A stretch of 6,605 bases of DNA from an uncultured Sphingomonadales bacterium (GTDB lineage Bacteria > Pseudomonadota > Alphaproteobacteria > Sphingomonadales > Sphingomonadaceae). Positions 1 through 5,613 of the stretch are shown here, piece after piece. A model generated the notes under the pieces. It did no database searches and was not told the origin of the DNA. It saw only the letters and a list, made by a program, of their open reading frames with translations. A program made the position numbers and the translations under genes. The DNA is taken from positions 1-6,605 of the forward strand of contig CAIWFP010000383.1 of assembly GCA_903911985.1 (NCBI GenBank), read 5' to 3'. Numbering within the stretch: position 1 is the stretch's first letter; every line of letters begins with the position of its first letter.

Positions 1-2
1 CT

Positions 3-1010
3 CTAGTCGACCTTTGCATCAAGCGCCTGATCAACAAGACGGGCAACATCGGCATAGCTCGGCGCTTCACAGGCGGCGACATATTCGCGCCGAAGCCGCA
101 GGACGAGTTCGGCAATTGTCGGTGTATCATCGATCAGGTCGATCCCCTGCCCTGCCGACCACAGGTTCTTCCACGGCTTCACGCCTTCGGGTAGATGGTC
201 GTAGCCCAAGCCATGACCTGCCGCGCTGGGCAGATTTTTCGGATCCAGCCCAAGGCGCTCCATCGACGGCACCAGCCAATTGGCGGGCACGCCCGCAATT
301 TTTGGCGTAAACATCAGGTCTTCGGAATGGCCTTCTTCGAGCATACGCGCATAGGCTGGATCAACCGCCGCTTCCTGGGTGGCGATGAAGCGCGTGCCCA
401 TATAGGCAAGGTCGGCCCCCAGCAATTCCGCCGCGCGGATCGCCGCACCGGTCGAGATCGAACCCGCCATGAGCAGGGTTCCCTGGAATATCCGGCGGAT
501 GCGTGGCACCAGCACCAGATGGCCTATGCTCCCCGAATGGCCGCCACCGCCCGCGCCAACACAGGTCAGGCCATCAACTCCCGCCGCGATCGCCTTTTCG
601 GCGAAGCGGAGCGAGACGACGTCGTGCCAGATCTTGAGGCCATGGTCATGCACTCGGGCCGCCAGTTCGGTAGGGTTCCCGGTGGCACTGATGATGATCT
701 CCACGCCGTGCCGCTTGCAGGCCTCCAGATGCAGCCTGGCGTCCTCATCGGAAAGCTTGGTCGCAAGATTGACCGCCAGAGGCCCGATGCGGGCACCGGG
801 ATTTTCCTCGGCATGGCGGTCAAGCGCCTCGCGGATTTCCTTCAGCCAGCTCTCGAACACGTCCAGACTGCGCGCATTCTGGCGCGGCAGGGCCCCCACA
901 ATTCCCGCCTTGCACGCCTCGCGCACCATGGCCGGCTTGCTGACGAGAAACATCGGCGCGCATACCGCAGGCAAAACCAGCCGGTTGCGGATGGAAGGAT
1001 CGAGTGCCAT
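3..1010 (-). CDS. Nitronate monooxygenase-like (2-nitropropane dioxygenase family) FMN enzyme
   Basis: A complete 335-residue protein whose TAG stop lies at the window's left edge. The fold is the FMN TIM barrel of the nitronate monooxygenase/2-nitropropane dioxygenase family. Visible family marks are an N-terminal APMFLVS segment (residues 18-24), a glycine-rich GAGGGGHSG loop (152-160) in which His158 sits where the family's catalytic histidine lies, a MAGSISTG segment (181-188) and ADLAYMGTRFIAT (199-211) in the phosphate-binding half of the barrel. The length is normal. The ATG is supported by AGGGGA eight bases upstream. It lies 32 nt behind the AraC-type regulator on the same strand, so co-transcription is likely. 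Family members oxidise alkyl nitronates with O2, but many homologues in catabolic clusters have unknown or reductase-like roles. The fold assignment is firm and the substrate is open. Cytoplasmic: no signal peptide is visible. Confidence 0.9.
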   Translation of the reverse strand: MALDPSIRNRLVLPAVCAPMFLVSKPAMVREACKAGIVGALPRQNARSLDVFESWLKEIREALDRHAEENPGARIGPLAVNLATKLSDEDARLHLEACKRHGVEIIISATGNPTELAARVHDHGLKIWHDVVSLRFAEKAIAAGVDGLTCVGAGGGGHSGSIGHLVLVPRIRRIFQGTLLMAGSISTGAAIRAAELLGADLAYMGTRFIATQEAAVDPAYARMLEEGHSEDLMFTPKIAGVPANWLVPSMERLGLDPKNLPSAAGHGLGYDHLPEGVKPWKNLWSAGQGIDLIDDTPTIAELVLRLRREYVAACEAPSYADVARLVDQALDAKVD

Positions 1011-1016
1011 CGGCCA

Positions 1017-1040
1017 ATTCCCCTATTAATAATATAGAGG
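1017..1040 (-). promoter_or_regulatory. Ribosome-binding site of the flavoenzyme gene inside a small hairpin
   Basis: In the 32-nt AT-rich gap after the regulator's stop codon, the Shine-Dalgarno sequence AGGGGA (1024 down to 1019, minus strand) ends eight bases before the ATG. In the transcript, CCUCUAU (1040-1034) can pair with AUAGGGG (1026-1020) as a 7-bp stem with one U-G wobble and a 7-nt AUUAUUA loop. That would bury the Shine-Dalgarno sequence. The base pairing is read directly; a role in translational coupling to the upstream gene is inference. Confidence 0.5.
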
Positions 1041-1042
1041 TT

Positions 1043-2032
1043 TTAATGGGCCAATTGAATCGGCCCTGTCAATGCCCCTCTGCGGGCCTGACGTCGCCAG
1101 GCACCCGGTGTGGACCCCATCCGCGCGGTGAAAATTTTTCTGAACGAGGGAATGTCGGTGTAGCCGACCAGTTGGGCGATTTCGGCAACGCTGCGATCGG
1201 TTTCGATCATCGAGATCGCGGCGGCTTCGATCCGCAGGCGCTGGGCATAGGCCTTGGGAGTTCCCTGCCCCGCCTCGCGGAAGCGGCGGATGAGTGACTG
1301 ATGGCTCGTTCCCAGCCGCCCGGCAAGTTCGGCAATGCTGAAACTGCTGGCGAAATGATCGCGGATCCACAGTTGGGCACGGGCGACAACGGGATCGGTG
1401 ACAAGCTGATCTATTCCGGCCGGTCGTTCTCGCTGCGCGAGACTCTGCGCGACTGCCGGTGAAAATGCCCGCGCCAGAAGATGCAGAACCAGCGCCGCAT
1501 TATCCGCATCACGGGCGCTGGTAAACAACCCGTCATGTTCGACCACAGCTTCACTTCTTAGTCCACTGACGGCAGGAAATTTCGCGGCGATCAATGGCTG
1601 CAATCGCGCTGGCGCGCTACATTGTGCCCCGTCGAGCAGCCCGGCAGCAATAAGGTGCAGCACGCTCGCCCCACATGCAGCGATCAGCGCGCCCGCATCG
1701 CGTTGCCGACCAAGCCAGCCATGCAATGGCAGCGCCTGGGCCACCAGATTCATCGCATGTGCTGGATCCGGTGCCTGGAATGATGGCAGATAAACAATCC
1801 GTGCCTCGCGGATATTCGCCAGTCTATCATCGGCTTCCAGATGATACCCATCCGCCAGTTCTATCCGCCCAGCCTCGGTCGAAACCAGCACAAGCCGGGT
1901 CTTCATCTCGGCATAATCCCCCAGCGCGGGGTTGGTGACGAAGACCTCTCCGAGTCGCGCATGGGCATCGACCATGGCGCCAAGGCTAGCCAGATAGGTT
2001 CCGGGGGATGCAGCGATAACGATAGTCGACAT
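1043..2032 (-). CDS. GlxA-type AraC family transcriptional regulator (DJ-1/PfpI-like domain plus AraC HTH)
   Basis: A complete 329-residue regulator of the GlxA branch of the AraC family. Residues 1 to about 190 form a class I amidotransferase/DJ-1-like sensor domain; Cys120 in AACGASVLHL followed by AAGLLDG (129-135) matches the family's 'nucleophile elbow' segment. In this branch the domain is thought to bind ligands rather than catalyse. Residues about 220-315 carry the two AraC helix-turn-helix motifs: FSIAELAGRLGTSHQSLIRR (231-250), then SVAEIAQLVGYTDIPSFRKI (281-300) ending in the typical GSTPGAWRR. The length is usual for the family. The ATG has no clear Shine-Dalgarno sequence. It is the first gene of a probable operon with the flavoenzyme and diverges from the PhyH dioxygenase, so control of both sides and of itself from the shared 130-nt region is likely. 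The inducer is unknown. Confidence 0.92.
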   Translation of the reverse strand: MSTIVIAASPGTYLASLGAMVDAHARLGEVFVTNPALGDYAEMKTRLVLVSTEAGRIELADGYHLEADDRLANIREARIVYLPSFQAPDPAHAMNLVAQALPLHGWLGRQRDAGALIAACGASVLHLIAAGLLDGAQCSAPARLQPLIAAKFPAVSGLRSEAVVEHDGLFTSARDADNAALVLHLLARAFSPAVAQSLAQRERPAGIDQLVTDPVVARAQLWIRDHFASSFSIAELAGRLGTSHQSLIRRFREAGQGTPKAYAQRLRIEAAAISMIETDRSVAEIAQLVGYTDIPSFRKIFTARMGSTPGAWRRQARRGALTGPIQLAH

Positions 2033-2040
2033 TTAGTGCA

Positions 2041-2068
2041 CTTTTAACAAGAATGCCACCAAATGCAA
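2041..2068 (-). promoter_or_regulatory. Candidate promoter of the AraC-type regulator operon
   Basis: On the minus strand TTGCAT (2068-2063) and TAAAAG (2046-2041) are separated by 16 bases. Each has four of six matches to the sigma-70 boxes. A start about 7 nt past the -10 box would fall 2-3 nt before the ATG at 2032, giving an almost leaderless mRNA, which fits the absence of a Shine-Dalgarno sequence. The boxes are weak and a promoter further upstream is possible. Confidence 0.3.
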
Positions 2069-2072
2069 TAAT
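2044..2072 (+). promoter_or_regulatory. Candidate sigma-70 promoter of the PhyH dioxygenase gene
   Basis: TTAACA (2044-2049), a 17-base spacer and AATAAT (2067-2072) each match the consensus boxes at five of six positions. Transcription would start near 2079, giving a leader of about 84 nt that contains the hairpin at 2119-2143. The -35 and -10 boxes overlap the candidate minus-strand promoter for the regulator operon, so the two could interfere or be switched together. Confidence 0.5.
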
Positions 2073-2073
2073 T

Positions 2074-2097
2074 TTGCCCCTGTAGGAATGTGGGCAA
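2074..2097. promoter_or_regulatory. Inverted repeat TTGCCC-N12-GGGCAA, candidate operator
   Basis: Six-base perfect arms TTGCCC (2074-2079) and GGGCAA (2092-2097) are centred between 2085 and 2086. Similarity continues outwards (ATT- before, GAAT after) with one base of offset. The site lies just after the -10 box of the dioxygenase promoter, over the expected transcription start, where a bound protein would repress. Binding by the adjacent GlxA/AraC regulator is plausible but unproven; AraC proteins often prefer direct repeats. Confidence 0.35.
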
Positions 2098-2118
2098 GAA
2101 TGGTTTGATCCCCCTCGA

Positions 2119-2143
2119 ACCGGTGCCTTCGCAAGGTGCCGGT
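2119..2143 (+). promoter_or_regulatory. Strong leader hairpin directly upstream of the dioxygenase ribosome-binding site
   Basis: In RNA, ACCGGUGCCUU (2119-2129) pairs completely with AAGGUGCCGGU (2133-2143), giving 11 bp with a tandem U-G/G-U pair in the middle and a CGC loop. One unpaired base separates it from the Shine-Dalgarno sequence AGGAGAAGG (2145-2153), which stays free. It could stabilise the 5' end, mask an upstream ribosome entry site or serve as a protein target. The structure is seen in the sequence; the role is inference. It also argues against the in-frame GTG at 2136, which lies inside the stem. Confidence 0.5.
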
Positions 2144-2144
2144 C

Positions 2145-2153
2145 AGGAGAAGG
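2145..2153 (+). promoter_or_regulatory. Ribosome-binding site deciding the dioxygenase start
   Basis: The purine run AGGAGAAGG ends nine bases before ATG 2163. An alternative in-frame GTG at 2136 would add nine residues but would place this Shine-Dalgarno sequence inside the coding region, so ATG 2163 is preferred. Confidence 0.75.
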
Positions 2154-2162
2154 ATCTCGAGA

Positions 2163-3146
2163 ATGGCCGTCGAATCGATTTCGCTACCCGGCGCAGAGCC
2201 GCTGACCGTCAATGATATCAATCCCGTGCGGGAACTTGAGGATTGCAATCACCTCTTGGGTGACCACGAGGCGCTGATGCGCTTTCATGACGAGAAGGGC
2301 TACATCCTCCTGCGCGACGTCATCTCGCACGAGGCGCTTGACCGATGCCGCGAGGAAATGTTCGCATTCATGGTCCGCCATGGCTTGATCGAGCCCGGCG
2401 CTACCGAACCGGTCTGGACCGGCAAACCCTTTCCCGGTGGCATGGAAGAAAGTCCGGAATTTTCAGGTATCTCGCGCCGGTTGGTCGAACATCCCGAAAA
2501 CCTCAAGGTCATGGCACAGATCCTCGGCGAACCGGCCGCGATGATCCCGATTGTCCAGTATCGCACCTATCCGCCCGGCGGCTCGATCACGGGTCCGCAT
2601 CAGGACGGTTTCTACAGCCCCGGCATCAAGAACTACAAGCCGGTGTGGTTGCCGATCACCAATTGCGAACGCGAAGTGGGCGGCCTCGCCGTCGCGGTCG
2701 GCCAGTGCAACAGTGGGTATTTTCACAATCTTGCCGTGCCCCCGTTCAACATTCCGCTTGGCGTAATCCCCGCGGATTCCTGGGCGACGACCGATTACTA
2801 CCCCGGTGATGTGCTCGTGTTGAACCCCTATGCACCCCACGCCAGCATGCCCAACACCTCGAACCGCTGCCGCGTGACCATCGACACCCGCGTCCAATCT
2901 GCCGCTCATCCGCGCGTGTTGCTAGCCGATGTGCTGGAAGCGAAGCCCGATTCGATCCGCGTCCGCTCCACAGATGGTCTGGAACGCAATTTCCGGGTCG
3001 ATGACGACACCTTCATCCGCATTGAGCACCCCGGCGTGCGCCAATCCATCGAGGACTACGTGGCCAACACCGAAGTGGGTCGCCGGATTGTGGTCATCTT
3101 TGATGGCGACCACGCCGAAACGCTGCGCCGCGCCTCGGAGGGTTGA
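2163..3146 (+). CDS. Phytanoyl-CoA dioxygenase (PhyH) family Fe(II)/2-oxoglutarate oxygenase
   Basis: A complete 327-residue protein from ATG 2163. It belongs to the PhyH superfamily of non-haem iron oxygenases, which hydroxylate a substrate while decarboxylating 2-oxoglutarate to succinate. The iron triad is readable: His146 and Asp148 in GPHQDGFY (145-151 region) and distal His226 in NPYAPHASMPN. Arg237, eleven residues after the distal His, matches the spacing of the 2-oxoglutarate-binding Arg in human PHYH. The N-terminal FHDEKGYILLRDVIS (41-55) is the usual family opening. Residues about 244-327 extend past the oxygenase core as a charged, beta-rich tail with no motif I can name. It diverges from the AraC-type regulator and converges on the P450. 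The substrate is not assignable: homologues act on acyl-CoAs, terpenoids, alkaloids and other small molecules. Cytoplasmic; no signal peptide or membrane segment. Confidence 0.88.
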   Translation: MAVESISLPGAEPLTVNDINPVRELEDCNHLLGDHEALMRFHDEKGYILLRDVISHEALDRCREEMFAFMVRHGLIEPGATEPVWTGKPFPGGMEESPEFSGISRRLVEHPENLKVMAQILGEPAAMIPIVQYRTYPPGGSITGPHQDGFYSPGIKNYKPVWLPITNCEREVGGLAVAVGQCNSGYFHNLAVPPFNIPLGVIPADSWATTDYYPGDVLVLNPYAPHASMPNTSNRCRVTIDTRVQSAAHPRVLLADVLEAKPDSIRVRSTDGLERNFRVDDDTFIRIEHPGVRQSIEDYVANTEVGRRIVVIFDGDHAETLRRASEG

Positions 3147-3187
3147 GGCTACTCTGCGGGCGTCGAGCGAGCAGCGTCATCCAGAAG

Positions 3188-3217
3188 CCGTCAGGCATTC
3201 AATTGAATGCCTGACGG
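3188..3217. terminator. Perfect 30-bp palindrome at the convergent junction, candidate two-way terminator
   Basis: The half-site CCGTCAGGCATTCAA (3188-3202) is followed at once by its exact reverse complement (3203-3217). As RNA in either direction it folds to a 13-bp stem with an AAUU loop. Its centre is 56 nt past the dioxygenase stop and 54 nt past the P450 stop, an ideal place for a shared terminator. Neither side carries a U-tract, so it is not a textbook intrinsic terminator; it may act with Rho, protect mRNA 3' ends, or be a protein-binding site. A second small hairpin, CCCGC-TCAG-GCGGG (3252-3265), surrounds the P450 stop codon. Confidence 0.5.
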
Positions 3218-3256
3218 TAGGTGAATTGCCCCGTGCAACCTCGATCCTGAGCCCGC

Positions 3257-4471
3257 TCAGGCGGGTTCCCACTCCAGATGCAGGTCCCGCATCGTATTGA
3301 TGAGCCCCGCTGCCATACGCGGGGATGTGCCCTCCACGATCCGGCATTCGGGCATCCTGGCGATCCATTCTTCCAGAAAAATGCGGATTTCCCGCCTTGC
3401 GAGCCGCGCACCAAGGCATGTGTGGGGGCCACTGCCGAAATTCAGATGCCGACGCCCGACGCGATGCGGATCGAAGGTCATTGGGTCGGGATTGACCCGT
3501 TCATCCAGCCCGGCCAGCGGGAAGATGCCCAGCACCTGTTCGCCCGCCTTGATCGAAACGCCAGCCAATGCGGTGTCACAGCGCGTCAACCTTGCCAGAT
3601 TGCTGGTTCCGAACCGGCGGGTGATTTCGTCGACGGCCCCATCATACAGCTCCGGATTCTCCCGCAACTCGCGCTGCAAATCCGGGTTCCGGGCAAAGTG
3701 GGTCATCGCAAAGGCGGTCGTATTGATGACCGTGTCCAGCCCGCCGGTGACCACCAGTTGCACCACATTTTGCCGCTCTGTGGGTGTCAGGTCGCGACCC
3801 ATGACCTGTGCGTGCACCAGCATGCTGATGAAGTCGTCACCGGGATTGGCCTGATGCTCGCGGATAAGTGCCGCGATGTAGTCACCTGCCTCGCCCCAGG
3901 CATCTTGCGCGCCAGGTTGACCCGGCACCATCCGCTCTGCCAGATCGCGCAGGTAGGGTGCCTCGGTTTCGGGCATGCCCAACAGGTTGAGAAAGGTCAC
4001 GATCGGCATGACGCCGGCAAAGTCATGCATGAAATTGCAGCGCCCTTGCGGCCGCAACGCCGCGATGATGTCGCTCGCCGCCGCCCGCGCCCGCACCGTG
4101 GCCTTGTTCAACGAGGCTGGCGTAAAGGCCAGCGACACCAGCTTGCGGAAGGGCGGATGCTCGGGCGCGTCGAGTTGGCTTGGACCGGTATGCGGGACGA
4201 TGCCGATGGGGATAAACGGCTCCGTGTTCGAAAACCGGGCGGTATCGGTGCATAGCGTCAGGATGTCATCATGGCGTGTCGCCACCCAATGGCCACCATT
4301 GCGCGGTGTCCAGAAAATATCGGGAAAACTGTCCTGCACCTGCTTCCACAGCGCGTGAATATCGGCGGAATAGCCATCGACCAGCCCCGGAATGCCGTAC
4401 AGGTCGAAATCCCTGACCAGCGCGTCTGGGACATGTTGTGGTTGTTCTGCAAGCGCGGCTTCCAATTTCAT
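3257..4471 (-). CDS. Bacterial class I-type cytochrome P450
   Basis: A complete 404-residue soluble P450, the usual length for bacterial enzymes that take electrons from a ferredoxin. The haem loop FGSGPHTCLG (345-354) carries Cys352, the iron ligand. The I-helix segment VTGGLDTVINTT (241-252) has the acid-alcohol pair Asp246-Thr247 used for O2 activation. The K-helix ExxR is Glu282-Ile-Thr-Arg285, and the C-helix segment DAPEHPPFRK (101-110) is typical. The meander reads LAGLDERVNPDP, where many relatives have an Asn-Arg-Asp pattern. The ATG is supported by GAGAGGG seven bases upstream. It follows the thioesterase gene by 126 nt on the same strand and is probably its operon partner. No ferredoxin or reductase gene is in the window. 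Role: hydroxylation of a hydrophobic substrate that I cannot name; the CYP family cannot be assigned without alignment. Confidence 0.95.
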   Translation of the reverse strand: MKLEAALAEQPQHVPDALVRDFDLYGIPGLVDGYSADIHALWKQVQDSFPDIFWTPRNGGHWVATRHDDILTLCTDTARFSNTEPFIPIGIVPHTGPSQLDAPEHPPFRKLVSLAFTPASLNKATVRARAAASDIIAALRPQGRCNFMHDFAGVMPIVTFLNLLGMPETEAPYLRDLAERMVPGQPGAQDAWGEAGDYIAALIREHQANPGDDFISMLVHAQVMGRDLTPTERQNVVQLVVTGGLDTVINTTAFAMTHFARNPDLQRELRENPELYDGAVDEITRRFGTSNLARLTRCDTALAGVSIKAGEQVLGIFPLAGLDERVNPDPMTFDPHRVGRRHLNFGSGPHTCLGARLARREIRIFLEEWIARMPECRIVEGTSPRMAAGLINTMRDLHLEWEPA

Positions 4472-4597
4472 CCGGGCACCCTCTCAAAACGGTCTAGACC
4501 TTCATGAGACAACATGATGGCGGCGAACTGTTTGAATGACCCGCGATGTGGCCCAAGCGGCCTTGCCAATGGCAAGCATGGCCTCGGCCTCACCGGG
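4472..4597 (-). other. 126-nt gap between thioesterase and P450 genes, no confident gene
   Basis: The gap holds the P450 Shine-Dalgarno sequence GAGAGGG (4485-4479), a perfect 10-bp palindrome GGTCTAGACC (4491-4500) and a CTTGCC-AAT-GGCAAG stem-loop (4562-4576). After the thioesterase TGA the same frame stays open for 31 codons to a TGA at 4504-4502, with an ATG at 4579 that would give a 25-residue peptide. That ATG has no convincing Shine-Dalgarno sequence and the peptide matches no family I know, so I do not call it a gene. No good promoter for the P450 alone is visible here. Confidence 0.5.
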
Positions 4598-5371
4598 TCA
4601 TTTTCGGTTTCTGTCGAGAAAAAGGGTCTGGTGGGCGTGGCCGATATCACCATCGAGGTCCGATAGCGTGGCATCGACCACGGCAATCCCGTTTCCAGCA
4701 CTGTCGGTCCGCGCCGCGATCCGCACCCACGGCCCACGCGGTTGCCGTGTGAGGTGCAGCGAGATGTCGACATTGGCAAAAGTCCATTCCCGCCAGTCGA
4801 CATAAGCCGACAACCCGCTGCCAAAATCCGCCGCCATGGCAAGCTGGACGAAAGGCGAAATTGGCACGCCCTGGACAATGTCGCCGTGGAAGCGAATCCA
4901 GGTGACGCCGGGGCCGATTTCCTCAAGCCCGCCATATTCGAGCCGGCTTTCCACGACATGGCTATAAATCGAGCGGATATTAAAACTCTCAAGGTTCGCC
5001 GCTGGCTCGGCATAAGGCGCATGTTCAGATGCCGGACATTCGCCAAGCCGCACCCGCAGTGCCGAAGCCTTGAGCGTCACCTCGCCCTCGTGCAGCAATT
5101 CTATTTCCAGCAATTGCAGTCGCTTGCCACCGCGAAGCTCACGCACACGGGGGACAACGTAGCCCATTGGCGTCGGCTTCAGCAGGTCGATCACCAGCCG
5201 GGCCGTGCCCATTGGCACCAGCGAGGGATGGCTCTCAACCAGGTAGGCCACCAGCCCGGCGAGAGCGACGCCGTTTTGATATCTTTTGTCCCACGGGCCG
5301 GTGGCAAGGCGGGTGGAGACAAAGCCCGCTTCATTTGCTTGATAGAAACAGGTTGGTGGATCTTCACGCAT
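4598..5371 (-). CDS. TesB-like double-hotdog acyl-CoA thioesterase family protein
   Basis: A 257-residue protein from ATG 5371; an in-frame GTG at 5395 would add eight residues (265), and neither start has a strong ribosome-binding site. The sequence matches the TesB-like thioesterase family with two hotdog units. The first contains GPWDKRYQNG (25-34) leading into the central helix and LLKPTPMG (63-70). The second contains SPFVQLAMAADFGSG (172-186), VDISLHLTRQPRGPW (201-215) and GDIGHAHQTLFL (241-252). By pattern, Asp202, Thr222 and Gln248 fall where E. coli TesB has its Asp-Thr-Gln catalytic set; this is alignment by eye. Family members hydrolyse acyl-CoAs to free acid and CoA. It is the first gene of a likely operon with the P450 and diverges from the GntR-type regulator, which probably controls it. 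Some members of this superfamily lack activity, so the reaction is likely rather than certain. Confidence 0.82.
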   Translation of the reverse strand: MREDPPTCFYQANEAGFVSTRLATGPWDKRYQNGVALAGLVAYLVESHPSLVPMGTARLVIDLLKPTPMGYVVPRVRELRGGKRLQLLEIELLHEGEVTLKASALRVRLGECPASEHAPYAEPAANLESFNIRSIYSHVVESRLEYGGLEEIGPGVTWIRFHGDIVQGVPISPFVQLAMAADFGSGLSAYVDWREWTFANVDISLHLTRQPRGPWVRIAARTDSAGNGIAVVDATLSDLDGDIGHAHQTLFLDRNRK

Positions 5372-5500
5372 TCCCGAACCCAATCCCTTTTTCACTCACG
5401 ATCATGCCTGCCCGCCGCCACTTGATCCAGGCGGGCCCAATGACCCCATTATGTGGTTTGCGGCGGCCTCCGCCAGACATGCTCCGGTCAAAATCCAACC

Positions 5501-5528
5501 TTGGCGGCTTTAATGGTATACTTATTAA
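5501..5528 (+). promoter_or_regulatory. Candidate promoter of the GntR-type regulator
   Basis: TTGGCG (5501-5506), a 16-base spacer and TATTAA (5523-5528) each match the consensus boxes at four of six positions. The spacer is largely the left half and core of the palindrome at 5507-5530. The implied start near 5535 would leave about 79 nt of leader before ATG 5614. Confidence 0.35.
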
Positions 5529-5530
5529 GC
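5507..5530. promoter_or_regulatory. 24-bp imperfect palindrome centred on GTATAC, candidate GntR-type operator
   Basis: Arms GCTT (5507-5510) and AAGC (5527-5530) frame a perfect core GTATAC (5516-5521). Eight of twelve symmetric pairs match. It is in the AT-rich part of the divergent region and overlaps the candidate promoters in both directions. GntR/FadR proteins bind short palindromes as dimers and usually repress themselves, so the adjacent regulator is the natural candidate. The assignment is inference. Confidence 0.45.
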
Positions 5531-5549
5531 TGATCAACTCCCTTGTCAA
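5521..5549 (-). promoter_or_regulatory. Candidate promoter of the thioesterase-P450 operon
   Basis: On the minus strand a perfect -35 box TTGACA (5549-5544) is followed by 17 bases and AATAAG (5526-5521), four of six matches to the -10 consensus. Transcription would begin near 5514 and run about 140 nt before ATG 5371. The -10 box lies inside the palindrome at 5507-5530, so protein bound there would block this promoter. Confidence 0.5.
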
Positions 5550-5580
5550 ATCCCTGAAACTTCCCGAAAAGCTGATCGAC
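5527..5580 (+). repeat. Pair of 12-bp direct repeats, AAGCTGATC(A/G)AC
   Basis: AAGCTGATCAAC (5527-5538) and AAGCTGATCGAC (5569-5580) match at 11 of 12 bases and are 42 bp apart, close to four helical turns. They lie between the candidate operator and the regulator's ATG. The spacing is also a multiple of three, in the frame that is open upstream of the regulator, so a coding explanation (a repeated Lys-Leu-Ile motif) is equally possible. Confidence 0.35.
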
Positions 5581-5613
5581 GACCGTGGTAAGATCGATTG
5601 GGGCTTCGCCGAA

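Noticed and set aside
195..1037. 280-codon open frame on the plus strand opposite the flavoenzyme
   Set aside because: It lies antisense to a gene with clear family motifs. Its own translation is rich in Arg, His and Gln and resembles no family, as expected of a shadow frame in GC-rich DNA.
2136..2162. Upstream GTG start for the dioxygenase
   Set aside because: The GTG lies inside the leader hairpin with no ribosome-binding site. The strong AGGAGAAGG fits ATG 2163.
2155..2162. TCTCGAGA palindrome just before the dioxygenase ATG
   Set aside because: It is eight bases in a purine-rich spacer; too short to support a claim.
3278..4255. 325-codon open frame on the plus strand opposite the P450
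   Set aside because: It is fully antisense to the P450 coding sequence, which has all its catalytic motifs, and shows no recognisable domain.
4491..4500. GGTCTAGACC palindrome as an operator for the P450
   Set aside because: It is only 10 bp, has no promoter boxes around it, and is short enough to arise by chance.
4742..5425. 227-codon open frame on the plus strand across the thioesterase gene
   Set aside because: It is antisense to a gene with a TesB-like pattern along its whole length and has no family resemblance.
5513..5533. Six-residue leader peptide frame (ATG GTA TAC ... TGA) upstream of the regulator
   Set aside because: It overlaps the candidate operator, has no Shine-Dalgarno sequence, and would start before the predicted transcription start.
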